A stretch of DNA of 64,000 nucleotides from Kitasatospora sp. A2-31. Lineage in GTDB: Bacteria; Actinomycetota; Actinomycetes; Streptomycetales; Streptomycetaceae. Positions within the stretch are counted from its first letter, which is position 1. Each line of letters begins with the position of its first letter. The notes under the pieces are model-generated. The model worked only from the letters and a program-made list of their open reading frames with translations, was not told where the DNA came from and did not search any database. Positions 58,360 to 64,000 of this stretch are shown one piece after another. The stretch covers positions 124,001-188,000 of the forward strand of contig NZ_JAKNTA010000008.1 in the NCBI RefSeq assembly GCF_022288725.1, read 5' to 3'. A program made the translations under genes and the position numbers.

Positions 58360-58433
58360 GCCTCCTTAGCTCAGCTGGCCAGAGCACCGCTCTTGTAAAG
58401 CGGGGGTCGTCGGTTCGAACCCGACAGGGGGCT
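58360..58433 (+). tRNA. tRNA-Thr (anticodon TGT)
   Basis: A complete cloverleaf. The acceptor stem GCCTCCT pairs with AGGGGGC (one G-U), the D arm is GCTC/GAGC, the anticodon stem CCGCT/AGCGG with loop CTTGTAA (anticodon TGT), and the T arm GTCGG TTCGAAC CCGAC. The discriminator is T and CCA is not encoded. The 3' half is the probable attachment site of the element that follows. Confidence 0.93.
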
Positions 58434-60083
58434 CTCGTTTCCACCCCGGATGAGCTGCAGCTTTGGCCTTCTGGGGGCTTGATCACCGGCCTCGGACTTC
58501 TCGTCCGAGGCCGTTTGCGTGAGCGATGCGTGAGCGGATGGCCTGGTCGGGTCGGTTGTCGCCGTGGACTGGGCAGCCTTGCGCGGCCTGTTCGCTCGGG
58601 GGACAAGCCGGGCCGCCGCCTCTGCGATCGCCCGGTCGACCTGCGGGAGCAGGGTCGTGTACGTGTCCGAGGTGATGCCGATCGAGGAGTGGCCGAGCAT
58701 CTCCTTGATCGAGTGCAGGTCCGCGCCCGCCGCGTGAGCGAGCGTGGCCGCGCCGTGCCGGAGGTCGTGCAGCCGGATCGGCGGCAGACCGGCCTCCTCG
58801 GCCAGCTCGCGGAACCGGTCGGTCACGGCGGTCGGGTGCAGCCACTCGCCGTTCTCCTTGGTGAAGACCCGGCCGGTCTCGACCCAGGCGGTGCCCCACC
58901 TCTCGCGGTCGGCCCGCTGCCGCTCGCGGTGCGCCTCCAGGGCGGACACCGTCTCGGAGTCGAGGGCGATCGTGCGGGCGCCCGCGTCCGTCTTCGGGTC
59001 GTCTTCGTAGACCGCCCAGCCGTCGACGACGAGCTGCTTGGCCACGGTAAGCAGCCCCGACTTCAGGTTGGTGTCAGCCCAGCGCTGACCGCACGCCTCG
59101 CCGCGTCGCAGCCCCCGGAAGGTGATCAGGTGGAACAGCGCGTAGAGGCGGTCCTCGGCGGCCTGGTCGAGGAACAGGCCCGTCTGCTCCGGCGTCCAGA
59201 CCATCACCGGGGACGGCCGTTCGCCGGTCAGCTCCCAGTGCTCGATCCGCTCCTCCGTCCACACGAGCGGCTTCGGTCGCTTGGCGGCCTCCAGCTCTAC
59301 GTGGGACGCCGGGTTGAAGGTGATGATCTGCCGTCGGATCGCGGCGTTGAGGCCGGCCCTGAGCGTGGAGCGGATGCGCTGGCAGGTCGATGCGCTGACG
59401 GTCCGCCGGAACGGCTCCATGCCGGCGATGGCGGCCTTGAGAGCCTTGCGCTGCGCGCGGACCTCCTGGCCCTTCCAGGGGATCTGGGCGAGTTCGTCGA
59501 TGGCGGCTCGCCGCTGGGCGTTCGCCTCGGCAATCTCGATGTTCTCTTCCTCGATGGCCGCGAACATCTCCTCCAGGTGCCGGACCCGAAGGCGGTCGAG
59601 CCGGATGTGGCCGATCCGCGGCTTGAGGTAGAGCCGGATGCTGCTCTCGTCCCGGCTGATCGCGGTCTGTCGGCCGCGCTTGCCCGCCAGCCACTGGTCG
59701 AGCCACTCGCCGACCGTCAGCCGGTTCTGGAGGTCCTGGCCGGAGGCGAGTCGGCGACGGGTCTCCTCGACGTCGGGCAGCGGCGCCTTCTCGTGGGCGA
59801 CCTTCTCAAGCAGGTCGGCTATCTGCGCGAGGCCCTCGGGATCGTCCGCGTCCGGGATGTGCAGCAGCTCGCGGACCTGGTCGAGATCGGCCTGGGCGGT
59901 CTTCCGGGACTCATAGCCGGAGCGGTTGAAGGACCGGCGCGAGCCGTCCTCGCGGTTGGGCAGCTCCTGGCGGACCGCGTAGGAACCGTGCTTGCGGCTG
60001 CTGAGCTTCGGGCAGGCCTTGCCGAGCGGCTTGCCGGTGTCGGCGTCCCGGCAGTAGCAGCGGTGGTAGGTGGAGCCCTTCAC
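58371..60083 (-). CDS. int: Tyrosine site-specific integrase of the tRNA-Thr element
   Basis: A 570-residue phage-type integrase. An N-terminal Cys/His segment (CYCRDADTGKPLGKACPK) and arm-type DNA-binding region are followed by a core-binding domain (about 140-300) and the catalytic domain with R326 (GLRRGE), H439 and R442 (HDLRH), a later His (MLGHSSIG) and nucleophile Y475 (DTYTTLL). After residue 480 a basic, disordered tail continues, and the last 21 codons are read from the tRNA-Thr gene itself, the stop being at 58371. GTG 60083 overlaps the upstream regulator stop by 4 bases and has GGAGGG. Confidence 0.92.
   Translation of the reverse strand: MKGSTYHRCYCRDADTGKPLGKACPKLSSRKHGSYAVRQELPNREDGSRRSFNRSGYESRKTAQADLDQVRELLHIPDADDPEGLAQIADLLEKVAHEKAPLPDVEETRRRLASGQDLQNRLTVGEWLDQWLAGKRGRQTAISRDESSIRLYLKPRIGHIRLDRLRVRHLEEMFAAIEEENIEIAEANAQRRAAIDELAQIPWKGQEVRAQRKALKAAIAGMEPFRRTVSASTCQRIRSTLRAGLNAAIRRQIITFNPASHVELEAAKRPKPLVWTEERIEHWELTGERPSPVMVWTPEQTGLFLDQAAEDRLYALFHLITFRGLRRGEACGQRWADTNLKSGLLTVAKQLVVDGWAVYEDDPKTDAGARTIALDSETVSALEAHRERQRADRERWGTAWVETGRVFTKENGEWLHPTAVTDRFRELAEEAGLPPIRLHDLRHGAATLAHAAGADLHSIKEMLGHSSIGITSDTYTTLLPQVDRAIAEAAARLVPRANRPRKAAQSTATTDPTRPSAHASLTQTASDEKSEAGDQAPRRPKLQLIRGGNESPLSGSNRRPPLYKSGALAS
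58390..58436. other. Probable attL core in the tRNA-Thr 3' half
   Basis: Tyrosine integrases of this kind recombine at tRNA 3' ends; the integrase gene ends here and points toward it. The exact core cannot be set without the matching attR, which is outside the window. Confidence 0.5.
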
Positions 60084-60703
60084 GGGGTTCCCTCCTTCAT
60101 CTGGTCGTCCTTGTGGTCGGTGTCGAGGAATGCGAGGTGGCTGGGGAGCGGAGGGGGAGTCAGCCCCAGCTCGCGCATCCGGTGCCGGATCGGCACGAGC
60201 TCCGAGCGAATGGCCTTCACGAGGCGGCCGAACTTGGCTTCTGCGCCGTAAGGCCAGCCCTCCCTCGCACCGGAGAACTGGAGCTGCCAGGCGTCGTGGT
60301 GCCCGGTCCGGATACGGTGCTCGACGCCCGCGTACTCGCGAAACACGGCCGCGTCGCCGAAGTCCAGGTCCTCGCCGGTGAACCAGCTGAACGCCGTCCA
60401 CGGGTCTCGGCTCTCGCGCGGGAGGCAGTCCACGGCGGCGCTCCCGCCGAGTGGGAAGACCAGCGCGGCCGGCGGCGTGTCGACTGCCTTGGCGAGCACG
60501 AGCAGCTCCGGGACGGTGAGGGTCAGTCGGCGCCCGGACTCCCAGTTCGCGATGACGTTGCGTGGGATGGGGTGGCCCAGCTCGTCACAGGCGTCGGCCA
60601 GGTCCTGCGCGGTCATACCCAGCTCCTTCCGGCACCTGCGAACCTCGGCGATCACGGTCCTCGTGACCTGCGCCGACCAAGATTCCACTTCGTCGTGTGT
60701 CAT
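60080..60703 (-). CDS. XRE-type HTH regulator co-transcribed with the integrase
   Basis: A 207-residue protein with an N-terminal HTH (GMTAQDLADACDELGHPIPRNVIANWESGRR, about 30-60) of the Cro/CI class, and a C-terminal domain rich in Trp and charged residues of unknown function. The stop overlaps the integrase start (GTGA), so translation is coupled. It probably controls integration and the divergent excisionase promoter in the 78-base gap. ATG 60703 is the likely start; no clear ribosome site is present, so the transcript may be leaderless. Confidence 0.8.
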   Translation of the reverse strand: MTHDEVESWSAQVTRTVIAEVRRCRKELGMTAQDLADACDELGHPIPRNVIANWESGRRLTLTVPELLVLAKAVDTPPAALVFPLGGSAAVDCLPRESRDPWTAFSWFTGEDLDFGDAAVFREYAGVEHRIRTGHHDAWQLQFSGAREGWPYGAEAKFGRLVKAIRSELVPIRHRMRELGLTPPPLPSHLAFLDTDHKDDQMKEGTP

Positions 60704-60781
60704 ACCGACACTTAATTTCGATGCAAGCTGCTCCTCGATCCCGGACTTCCCGGGGCCGCCGACCGGGGCTCGCCCCTGTGA

Positions 60782-61045
60782 ATGGAGACAGCTGTGCGAA
60801 CTGAGACGGGCAACCAGGAGCTCACGGGCATGAGCCGGGCGGAGCTGCTCGCGTTGCCGGCCGCCATCGACCTGGACACCGCCAACCGTGCCATCGGCCT
60901 TGGCCGCAGCAAGGGCTACGAGCTGGCGCGGCGGGACGCCTACCCGTGCCGCGTGCTGCGGTTGGGCAAGAAGTACCGGGTGATCACCGCAGACCTCCTG
61001 CGGCTGCTGGGCATCGACGTCGCGCCGGACGGTGCGGCTGCGTGA
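60782..61045 (+). CDS. xis: Excisionase-type HTH protein
   Basis: An 87-residue protein with a winged-HTH of the excisionase/MerR-like HTH_17 class: DTANRAIGLGRSKGYELARRDAYPCRVLRLGKKYRVITADLLRLL (about 33-77). Such proteins bend att DNA and steer the integrase to excision. ATG 60782 has no ribosome site; GTG 60794, 6 bases after GGAG, may be the real start. It is divergent from the regulator-integrase operon and followed by a hairpin at 61231. Confidence 0.8.
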   Translation: METAVRTETGNQELTGMSRAELLALPAAIDLDTANRAIGLGRSKGYELARRDAYPCRVLRLGKKYRVITADLLRLLGIDVAPDGAAA

Positions 61046-61230
61046 CGACAAGGCCGCAGGTCGGGCCACGAGCTTGTCTGCCGCGAGAGGACTGCCACCG
61101 GAGCAGTGGATCTTCCGTCAGGGCGGTCGTATCGTCGCGTCGCCCGCCGGTCGCAAACCGGAGCAACGCACTCCACCTACCTGCGAGTTGAGCCAAGTCA
61201 GCTCGTTGGCTCGGCAGCCGGGAACGCGAT

Positions 61231-61259
61231 GGCCCTCGGTGCTACGAACACCGAGGGCC
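61231..61259 (+). terminator. Hairpin after the excisionase gene
   Basis: A perfect 11-bp stem (61231-61241 with 61249-61259) and 7-nt loop in the 298-base gap between the excisionase and ATPase genes. The rest of the gap holds no convincing gene. Confidence 0.65.
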
Positions 61260-61343
61260 GGGCGAAGTCCCCAGATCAGCGAATCAGTTCAACCGGTGGC
61301 AGCGCGACGGTCAAGGTCGCGCGCACCAGCGAGGAGCTTCACC

Positions 61344-62645
61344 GTGAACTCTACTTCCCGCCAGCCTGTGTCGGGAGACCCGGCGGAGGGTTGGCCCGCG
61401 GTTGCCGTCCCCGGTCAACCCGGTCACTACCGACCGGCGGTTGGTCAGAACGACGTACTGACCGACCGGACTGACCGTGAGCCCGGTGCCTTGACCGACC
61501 GGGTCGCCACCGAGCCGGTCACTGACCCGGTCAGTCCGGTCAGCCCGCCCACCCCGGGTGCGGAACTGCTGTCCGAACTACGGTCAGCCATCGCCAGGTT
61601 CGTCATCCTGCCGTCCGGGCACGCCCTGGACGCGGTGACTCTGTGGGTGGCCGCTACGCACTTGCAGCCCGCATGGCAGCACGCTCCCCGGCTGGCGGTC
61701 ATCGGCCCGGCAAAGCGGTGCGGGAAGTCGCGGCTGCTCGATGTGATCACCGAGACCGTCCACGACGCGCTCATCACGGTCAACGCGTCCACGGCGGCCA
61801 TCTTCCGGTCGATCACCGACAAGCCGCCGACCCTGCTGGTGGACGAGGCCGACACCCTGTTCGGCAGCATCAAGGCGGCCGAGAAGAACGAGGACCTGCG
61901 TGGCCTGCTTAATGCCGGTCACCAGCGCAATCGGCCCACCCTGCGGGTGACCGGCCCGGACCACAAGGTGGTGAAGTTCCCCACCTTCGCCATGGCAGCC
62001 CTGGCCGGCATTGGAGATCTCCCGGACACGATCATGGACCGGTCTGTGGTCATCCGCATGCGCCGCCGTGCACCGGGCGAGCGTGTCTCCTCGTACCGCT
62101 CCGACCGGGACAATCCAGCTCTGCACGAACTGCGCGACGATCTTCACGCCTGGCTGGTGCCGCTGACCGGCACGGCCGCCAACATGGAACCGCTCATGCC
62201 CGTCGACGACCGCGCTGCCGACACCTGGGAGCCCCTGGTGACGGTCGCCGACCTCGCCGGAGGCGAGTGGCCCGCCCGCGCCCGCGCGGCCTGTCGCGCC
62301 ATGACCGCGCACGAGTCCGGCCAGGACGAGGACGGCGGCCTGAAGACCAGGATCCTCGTCGACATCCGCCGCGTCTTCGCCGCCGGAGGCAACCCGGACG
62401 CCCTGTCCACCGAGCACATCCTGACCGCCCTCAACGCCGACAGCGAGGCACCCTGGGCCGAGCACGGCACCAGCGGTCTGACCGCACGCGGGCTGCAGCT
62501 CCTGCTCAAGGACTACGGCATCGGCTCGGCGAACATCCGCTTCGACCGCGACACCCAGCGCAAGGGCTTCACCCGCAACAGCTTCCTCGACCCCTGGAGT
62601 CGCTACTGCCCGGACCCCGTCGAGCAGCCCGCTATCGGCAGCTGA
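61344..62645 (+). CDS. DUF3631 P-loop ATPase, probable replication protein of the element
   Basis: A 433-residue protein. After a Pro/Asp/Thr linker (about 20-75, encoded by iteron-like DNA) comes a P-loop ATPase: Walker A GPAKRCGKS (121-129), Walker B LLVDEAD with D167-E168, and arginines in the IMDRSVVIRMRRR segment. The C-terminal third is DUF3631, found in replication proteins of streptomycete plasmids, satellites and integrative elements, often attached to a primase-polymerase domain. That primase part is missing here, so the protein may be a stand-alone helicase working with a host or neighbouring primase. GTG 61344 follows GAGGAG by 7 bases. Confidence 0.85.
   Translation: MNSTSRQPVSGDPAEGWPAVAVPGQPGHYRPAVGQNDVLTDRTDREPGALTDRVATEPVTDPVSPVSPPTPGAELLSELRSAIARFVILPSGHALDAVTLWVAATHLQPAWQHAPRLAVIGPAKRCGKSRLLDVITETVHDALITVNASTAAIFRSITDKPPTLLVDEADTLFGSIKAAEKNEDLRGLLNAGHQRNRPTLRVTGPDHKVVKFPTFAMAALAGIGDLPDTIMDRSVVIRMRRRAPGERVSSYRSDRDNPALHELRDDLHAWLVPLTGTAANMEPLMPVDDRAADTWEPLVTVADLAGGEWPARARAACRAMTAHESGQDEDGGLKTRILVDIRRVFAAGGNPDALSTEHILTALNADSEAPWAEHGTSGLTARGLQLLLKDYGIGSANIRFDRDTQRKGFTRNSFLDPWSRYCPDPVEQPAIGS
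61412..61545. repeat. Iteron-like GGTCA/TGACC cluster inside the ATPase gene
   Basis: About ten GGTCA or TGACC elements in 135 bp, including GACCGACCGG-type copies near 61460 and 61493 and CGGTCACTGACCCGGTCAG near 61516-61534. They encode a low-complexity linker; the density suggests a protein-binding array such as an origin. Confidence 0.5.
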
Positions 62646-62663
62646 TCCTCCACCACCCGTACC

Positions 62664-62697
62664 ACCCGTCCCCGCCCAGCTCAGAGCGGGGACGGGT
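62664..62697 (+). terminator. Terminator after the ATPase gene
   Basis: A perfect 12-bp stem (62664-62675 with 62686-62697) and 10-nt loop, 18 bases past the stop. Confidence 0.75.
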
Positions 62698-62870
62698 CAC
62701 TTCCCCGCAACGAGTCCAAGCGTCCCTGAATCACCACCCGTACCAGCGTGACCAGGCACGCAACGAGTGGGACGACTGCAACGCCATCCCGGCGGCCAGA
62801 AGATCCTCACGGCTGTGCTGGCAGCCACCAGCTTCGCGCCACGACGGAGCTACGAGCCAGAACCCCAGGC

Positions 62871-62980
62871 GGAGCAAGTTGTGGGGTAAGCAGCGCTTAC
62901 CCCGACCCCCGGCCAGCCGGAGCAAGTTGTGGGGTAAGGAGTCCTTACCCCTGCCCGTGCCCCCGGGGCAGAGCAAGTTG
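62871..62980. repeat. Three direct repeats, two carrying hairpins
   Basis: GGAGCAAGTTGTGGGGTAAG starts at 62871 and 62919, and a short AGAGCAAGTTG copy at 62970 (spacing 48 and 51). The first two end in dyads: GGGGTAAGC-AGC-GCTTACCCC (62883-62903) and GGGGTAAGGA-G-TCCTTACCCC (62931-62951). The dyad centres differ but pairing is kept. Confidence 0.85.
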
Positions 62981-63073
62981 CCGCCTACGGTGGTCCTTCG
63001 GCTGACGCTCTGCCCTCGACCGGGGGGCCGAGGGCAGAGTGCAATTCGGGCCGTGGGGCACGGAAACGCGGCG

Positions 63074-63427
63074 CTACCTCGGCCGCCGACGGTGCCCAGG
63101 GCGGCGACCGTCCGGAGCCTCCGATTCGGCTGACCTCGCGCCCGCCGTAGCTCGAGTTGGGTCGTCGCTCAGGAGGATCGATCGCCAGACGCGTTCGTGG
63201 AGCTCCTGGATACAGGGTCCGCAGGCGTACATCGCAGCCTGGGCGCCGGCCACGCTTGCCGGGCCGATCCACAGGACGCGGGTCCACTGCTGGCCGCAGA
63301 ATAGCCAGCAGAAGCCGTCGACCCATCGGTTGCCGTCATCGGTGGCTGCCGGGGCGGGCAGGCCGCCTCGGGCGAGCTCGGCGATGCCGGGTATCACCAT
63401 GTGCGGCAGTGCCAGCTCCGTTAGCAC
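63074..63427 (-). CDS. Small Cys-containing protein of the element, unknown function
   Basis: A 117-residue protein. The middle carries CWLFCGQQ and YACGPCIQE, four Cys spaced as two pairs, which suggests a zinc site, and Trp-rich stretches. The C-terminus is basic and disordered. GTG 63427 has GGAG 9 bases upstream and lies 17 bases after the CYTH gene; ATG 63400 is the alternative start. Likely co-transcribed with the CYTH gene. I do not recognise the family. Confidence 0.6.
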   Translation of the reverse strand: MLTELALPHMVIPGIAELARGGLPAPAATDDGNRWVDGFCWLFCGQQWTRVLWIGPASVAGAQAAMYACGPCIQELHERVWRSILLSDDPTRATAGARSAESEAPDGRRPGHRRRPR

Positions 63428-63444
63428 AGCTCTCAGCTCCCGGC

Positions 63445-64000
63445 TCAGCGGCTCTCGGCTGCTACAGCCGCCAACCCGGCCTTGTCGGCGTCGGCGAACA
63501 GGAGGGTGGGTTCGGCGAGGATGTCGCGGCCGGCCTCGCTCTTGTAGATCTCGTCGACGCTGCCGAACCGGGCCTCGGAGTAGTCGAGGTCGAGCAGGGC
63601 CGCGGCCTGGCGGACCGACGCCTCGTCCGGTCCCTCGATCTCGACGAAGGTCGGAAGGTCGGGCCAGGTGTCGAAGTCGAAGGCAACCTCTCCGAGGCGC
63701 CACTCCTCGCGGTAGTTCTCCTGGTAGCGGACCTCGCGCAGGCCGACGCGGCGGAGGATCTCGGCCATGGCGTGGAGGTCGGCAACCTCGGTCTCGATCT
63801 CGGTGGTGCCGTCGATCGTCGTGGCGTCGGTGACCTGCTTGAGCGTCAGGGTCGAGCGCTTGCCCTCATCGCGCAGCCGGATCCACTGGTTGCCGTCGAG
63901 TGCGTCGTTTTCGAAGATCTTGCGGGTGAGGAGGGTTCGGGGGAACGCCTGGACCGCGCCCAGAGCGGTCAGCTTCGTCTGGAGGTCCGTGACGTCGACG
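63445..64000 (-). CDS. CYTH-domain protein (class IV cyclase/thiamine triphosphatase-like), 5' end missing
   Basis: An open frame enters from the right edge and ends at 63445, giving the last 184 residues. It contains LRDEGKRSTLTLKQV, EIETEV, YREEWRLGEVAFDFDTWPDLPTFVEIEG, the alternating charged strands of a CYTH beta tunnel that binds triphosphate and metal. The N-terminal ExExK motif lies beyond the window. Enzymes of this fold include class IV adenylate cyclases and thiamine or inorganic triphosphatases. It probably belongs to the integrated element; a role in metabolism of nucleotide signals is only a guess. Confidence 0.8.
   Translation of the reverse strand, partial: VDVTDLQTKLTALGAVQAFPRTLLTRKIFENDALDGNQWIRLRDEGKRSTLTLKQVTDATTIDGTTEIETEVADLHAMAEILRRVGLREVRYQENYREEWRLGEVAFDFDTWPDLPTFVEIEGPDEASVRQAAALLDLDYSEARFGSVDEIYKSEAGRDILAEPTLLFADADKAGLAAVAAESR

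Larger units (their letters stand above)
62646..63073. other. Intergenic region of the element with hairpins and repeats
   Basis: 428 bases without a convincing gene. A 14-bp direct repeat CACCACCCGTACCA at 62651-62664 and 62732-62745, a terminator hairpin at 62664, and the three-copy structured repeat at 62871-62980. Confidence 0.6.
58434..64000. mobile_element. Integrative element at tRNA-Thr (left end, continues past the window)
   Basis: Integrase at the tRNA 3' end, an overlapping XRE regulator, a divergent excisionase-type HTH gene, a replication-type ATPase, repeat arrays and small unknown genes. This fits an actinomycete integrative and conjugative element or a related satellite. No TraB/FtsK-like transfer gene, capsid gene or second att site is inside the window, so the type is not settled. 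Confidence 0.75.

Noticed and set aside
61106..61474. Open frame between the excisionase and ATPase genes
   Set aside because: It crosses a terminator hairpin and overlaps the ATPase start in another frame, with no ribosome site or family match.
62871..62980. CRISPR array
   Set aside because: Only two full repeats and one partial, repeats contain hairpins with differing loops, spacers are not uniform, and no cas gene is present.

Overview
The window is high-GC (roughly 73-75% by eye) actinobacterial chromosome. GTG starts, dense AGGAGG-type ribosome sites, mycothiol synthesis (mshA), a PhoU/PhoR-PhoP block, CarD, an MsiK-type sugar ATPase and DasR-like operators point to Streptomycetaceae (Streptomyces or Kitasatospora). 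The species cannot be fixed from the sequence alone. Everything up to about 58.4 kb looks like stable core or near-core chromosome. From 58.4 kb to the right edge lies an element inserted at a tRNA-Thr gene.

Left part (1-30 kb): a fused polysaccharide deacetylase/glycosyltransferase and a Ser/Thr kinase; a K+ channel and TatA; a DUF3626 protein, methyltransferase, and a DHA2 efflux pump with its divergent TetR regulator; a cupin; an LCAD-like acyl-CoA dehydrogenase facing a double-TetR protein; a small secreted Asn/Gly-rich protein; a two-gene unit of an Hsp90-family ATPase and a TPR protein; a ThrE-type exporter with a second membrane protein; an NlpC/P60 cell-wall hydrolase; an Eis-type acetyltransferase; a TetR/GNAT pair with two palindromic operators; a macro-domain protein; and an MFS/LysR pair.

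Middle (30-43 kb): YceI, then a MerR protein fused to two sliding-clamp domains behind a textbook 19-bp-spacer MerR promoter. Next comes an XRE regulator / HbhA-like / DUF2516 trio that matches the mycobacterial Rv0474-Rv0476 order. A receiver-SpoIIE phosphatase, a second macro-domain gene, mshA, a YbjN protein, gpmA and a lytic polysaccharide monooxygenase behind a DasR-like site follow.

Right part (43-58 kb): phosphate control (phoU <-> phoR-phoP), CarD, ispD-ispF, a PPOX protein, cysS and rlmB (an order conserved across actinobacteria), then a DoxX-family membrane protein, a nucleotidyltransferase and msiK. msiK carries the same 12-bp DasR-like core as the polysaccharide monooxygenase gene, linking chitin attack to chitobiose uptake.

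Element (58.4 kb to the end): a tyrosine integrase whose reading frame runs into the tRNA-Thr gene, an overlapping XRE regulator, a divergent excisionase-type HTH protein, a DUF3631 ATPase with iteron-like repeats at its start, an intergenic array of hairpin-bearing repeats, a small Cys-containing protein and a CYTH-domain protein cut by the window edge. The layout suggests an actinomycete integrative element; its right end and any transfer gene lie outside the window.

Best candidates for undescribed biology: the MerR/beta-clamp fusion, the Hsp90-TPR pair, the hairpin repeat array in the element, and the 58-residue Cys-rich peptide next to phoU.
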